In this document: positions 62,079 through 64,000 of the stretch, piece after piece
Layout of the letters: each line of letters begins with the position of its first letter
How positions within the stretch are numbered: the first letter of the stretch is position 1
Assembly: GCA_001983455.1 (NCBI GenBank)
Contig: LJDB01000043.1
Location: forward strand, 1-64,000
Direction of reading: 5' to 3'
Origin: Candidatus Epulonipiscium fishelsonii
Lineage (GTDB): Bacteria; Bacillota; Clostridia; Lachnospirales; Cellulosilyticaceae
Length of the DNA stretch: 64,000 bases
Position numbers and translations under genes: made by a program
The notes under the pieces: generated by a model
What the model was told of the DNA's origin: nothing
Databases searched by the model: none
The model's input: only the letters and a program-made list of their open reading frames with translations

Positions 62079-63497
62079 GTGAATATATTAGAAAGTTTAA
62101 AAGAAAATATACGAAAAGCTGATAAAAGCAAAGTTAAATATTTAGTTGGAGCTTTAGAAGAAATATTTGATACAACAGAGCCTATATTGGATTTGCTTGG
62201 CATTAGTGAGGATAAGCTAAAGAAGCTAACTAGTAGACATAAAATTAAATTAGATGCAATTTTAAAAAAATTATTTCAATCATCACCCTTAATGTTTCTT
62301 GGAACTATTGGCTATTTAAATGATACAAATTATAGAGAACAATATGTTATAGGAAAATTAAAAGATGAAGATATAATTTTTATGCCAGTAGATTTTATTA
62401 GAGAAACACTAAGGTTTGATGTACTTCATGCAGACAGCTTTATAAAAATTAAAGATAATATATATCAAATAGAATTTCAAACATCAAATGATAATATGGC
62501 AATTAGATTTGCACGATATGGTTTGGAATATGGAATTGCTAACAAAGTATTTGATGAAACAAATAACATATATAAGATTATAATTCCAGAACAGTCTGTT
62601 ATATTTTTAGAAAAAAATAAAGAAAATACAAGAAATAATAGTTATGAATTATTTTGGCGAAATAAAAAATTAGAACGTATTGAAGTCAAAGTTTTAAAGT
62701 TATGGGAAATTGACATAGAAGACGTGCTAAACAATAAGTTATATAATTTATTACCAATACTAATATTTAAATATAGACTAAATTTAATTAATGCTAAAGG
62801 TAATAAATTAACATTAGAAGAAGTAAAAAATGAGTTTTTACTTCAAAGTAGAGAAATTTTAAAAAAAGCTATAGATCTTAATAGAGAAATAAGAGAAGAT
62901 GACATCGATATAATTATATCTGTTTTAGGAGAACTAGTAAATTATTTTGATGAAACATTTTTTGAAAATAGTATAAGAAAAGAAGGTGAATTTGAAATGA
63001 CATTTACGGAGCAAATAAATAGTTATAGACAACAAATAAATACTGCTAGAAAAGAGAAAGAACAAGTTGAAATGACGTTAAACAATTATAAGCAACAAAT
63101 AAATACTGCCCAGCAAGAGAAAGAACAAATCGAAATGACATTTACGGAGCAAATAAATAGTTATAGACAACAAATAAATACTGCTAGAAAAGAGAAAGAA
63201 CAAGTTGAAATGACATTTATAGAGCAAATAAACGATTATAAGCAACAAATAAATGATGCTAGAAAAGAGAAAGAACAAGTTGAAGTGACGTTAAACAATT
63301 ATAAGCAACAAATAAATATCCTAAAACAGAAAGGATTACAAAAAGGAGAAATTAAAGGTAAAGTGGAAATGTTATATAAAGAATTTGAATATGAATTTGA
63401 AGAAATTGCAAGTAAGCTTCAAATTAGTGTTGAAGAAGTAAGAGATATAATTAGCAACTTAGAGAAAGAGTTTTATAATAAAACGAAAAGAAATTAG
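62079..63497 (+). CDS. Rpn-like PD-(D/E)XK protein with long coiled-coil repeats
   Basis: 472 residues, GTG start at 62079. Residues 100-150 carry a nuclease-like core, LRFDVLHADSF ... NIYQIEFQTSND, with D and E-x-Q as in Rpn proteins; the family match is weaker than for the gene at 3824. Residues 307-425 are coiled coil made of alternating 25- and 21-residue repeats (FTEQINSYRQQINTARKEKE). Two 25-residue copies are identical in DNA, 138 bp apart. The tail YEFEEIASKLQISVEEVRDI is HTH-like. Function unknown; recombination or phage defence are possibilities. Confidence 0.65.
   Translation: MNILESLKENIRKADKSKVKYLVGALEEIFDTTEPILDLLGISEDKLKKLTSRHKIKLDAILKKLFQSSPLMFLGTIGYLNDTNYREQYVIGKLKDEDIIFMPVDFIRETLRFDVLHADSFIKIKDNIYQIEFQTSNDNMAIRFARYGLEYGIANKVFDETNNIYKIIIPEQSVIFLEKNKENTRNNSYELFWRNKKLERIEVKVLKLWEIDIEDVLNNKLYNLLPILIFKYRLNLINAKGNKLTLEEVKNEFLLQSREILKKAIDLNREIREDDIDIIISVLGELVNYFDETFFENSIRKEGEFEMTFTEQINSYRQQINTARKEKEQVEMTLNNYKQQINTAQQEKEQIEMTFTEQINSYRQQINTARKEKEQVEMTFIEQINDYKQQINDARKEKEQVEVTLNNYKQQINILKQKGLQKGEIKGKVEMLYKEFEYEFEEIASKLQISVEEVRDIISNLEKEFYNKTKRN
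62998..63320 (+). repeat. In-frame coiled-coil coding repeats
   Basis: Units at about 62998, 63073, 63136, 63211 and 63283, alternating 75 and 63 bp. The first and third 75-bp units are identical, showing recent duplication of a 138-bp double unit. Confidence 0.85.
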
Positions 63498-63542
63498 ACA
63501 TGTGATTTTAATTAAAGAGCCAGCTAAAATTAGCAAAAAGCG

Positions 63543-63571
63543 TTGTATTAGTAAAAAAAGTATGATATAGT
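63543..63571 (+). promoter_or_regulatory. Candidate rpsB promoter
   Basis: TTGTAT at 63543-63548 is 17 bp from TATAGT at 63566-63571. Confidence 0.5.
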
Positions 63572-63587
63572 GTTATGTGAAAATGAT

Positions 63588-63703
63588 AGCAAGGACTTTT
63601 TTGACTGTTCTTTGCTATTTAAAACTTAAAACTAAAACACACGTCTATAAAGTAGCAGGTTGGTGCTTAAGTGTTACTTGTTATGATTAAAATAGACGGA
63701 GGT
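63588..63703 (+). promoter_or_regulatory. Structured rpsB leader
   Basis: First ATAGCAAGGAC pairs with GTTCTTTGCTAT (63590-63620). Then CGTCTAT and ATAGACG (about 63642-63700) close a branched domain containing AGCAGG and small stems AAGT/ACTT, ending next to CGGAGG. An S2 autoregulatory leader is plausible but unproven. Confidence 0.4.
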
Positions 63704-63724
63704 AAAACCAAGGAGGCAAAAAAA

Positions 63725-64000
63725 ATGAGTGTAATTTCAATGAAACAACTTTTAGAAGCAGGGGTTCATTTTGGACATCAAACAAGAAGATGGAATCCAA
63801 AAATGAAAAAATATATATTTACTGAAAGAAACGGTATATATATTATTGATTTACAAAAAACAGCAAGAAAAATAGACGAAGCTTATGAAGCAATGCGTAA
63901 AATTGCAGAAGATGGTGGAAAAGTTTTATTTGTTGGAACAAAAAAACAAGCACAAGAATCTGTAAAATCAGAAGCAATTAGAAGCGGAATGTATTATATT
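63725..64000 (+). CDS. rpsB: Ribosomal protein S2 (3' partial)
   Basis: The first 92 codons only; the gene runs out of the window. [20 protein letters not shown] followed by [20 protein letters not shown] is diagnostic of bacterial S2. AAGGAGG lies eight bases before ATG 63725. In Firmicutes rpsB, tsf and pyrH follow the fla/che operon, as appears here. Confidence 0.97.
   Translation, partial: MSVISMKQLLEAGVHFGHQTRRWNPKMKKYIFTERNGIYIIDLQKTARKIDEAYEAMRKIAEDGGKVLFVGTKKQAQESVKSEAIRSGMYYI

Noticed and set aside
62998-63320. Regular repeats that could suggest a CRISPR array
   Set aside because: The repeats are in frame within a coding region, have no unique spacers and encode a coiled coil.

Overview
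The window is AT-rich DNA from a motile, spore-forming, low-GC Gram-positive bacterium, most likely a member of the Clostridia. The evidence is a spoIVA gene with a SigE-like promoter, a SepF/DivIVA division cluster, a PyrR attenuator, and one long flagellar/chemotaxis operon in the Firmicutes order (flgB to fliA, FliY with CheC and CheD, then rpsB). The two Rpn-type nuclease genes, short dispersed palindromes and gene content would suit a Lachnospirales/Cellulosilyticaceae-type genome, but the exact taxon is a guess.

Layout. 1-2262: end of a surface-sugar activation cluster (nucleotidyltransferase-kinase fusion, SIS isomerase, HAD phosphatase). 2337-4717: a hydrolase lipoprotein and an Rpn-family nuclease. 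4822-7711 (minus): a PadR - HAAS membrane protein - TraB/GumN - truncated TraB-like operon, whose promoter/operator region is duplicated upstream. 8248-8409: a 53-residue HTH-like ORF. 8587-13424: DUF512 radical-SAM protein, der, plsY, spoIVA. 13603-19523: HlyD-like adaptor, EcsC-like protein, sepF, ylmH, divIVA, lspA, rluD. 19501-21547: pyrimidine unit with a PyrR-responsive leader, pyrR and uraA. 21659-22702 (minus): a degenerate HD-GYP protein. 22862-28675: single-domain cinA, recA, rny, an aminotransferase and a SpoIIM-like membrane protein.

28838-61819 is the fla/che operon. Tandem SigA-type promoters are followed by flgB flgC fliE fliF fliG fliH fliI fliJ ylxF fliK flgD, a triplicated flgE region (full-length, 113-residue mini-FlgE, full-length), flbD motA motB fliL fliM fliY cheY fliO fliP fliQ fliR flhB flhA flhF flhG cheA cheW cheC cheD fliA, and two membrane-anchored accessory genes. 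cheB, usually placed between flhG and cheA, is absent. The window closes with a second Rpn-like gene carrying coiled-coil repeats and the start of rpsB.

The strongest unusual signals are: (1) the mini-FlgE made by a 392-codon in-frame deletion inside a tandem flgE triplication; (2) a 39-bp palindromic element in four copies, for which a duplication of the fliL 3' end supplies a filled and an empty site side by side; (3) the PadR operator sitting exactly between -35 and -10 boxes, duplicated together with the 5' end of padR; (4) a perfect 24-bp palindrome just downstream of the sepF promoter; (5) a GC-rich 60-bp double hairpin and other hairpins inside the fla operon.
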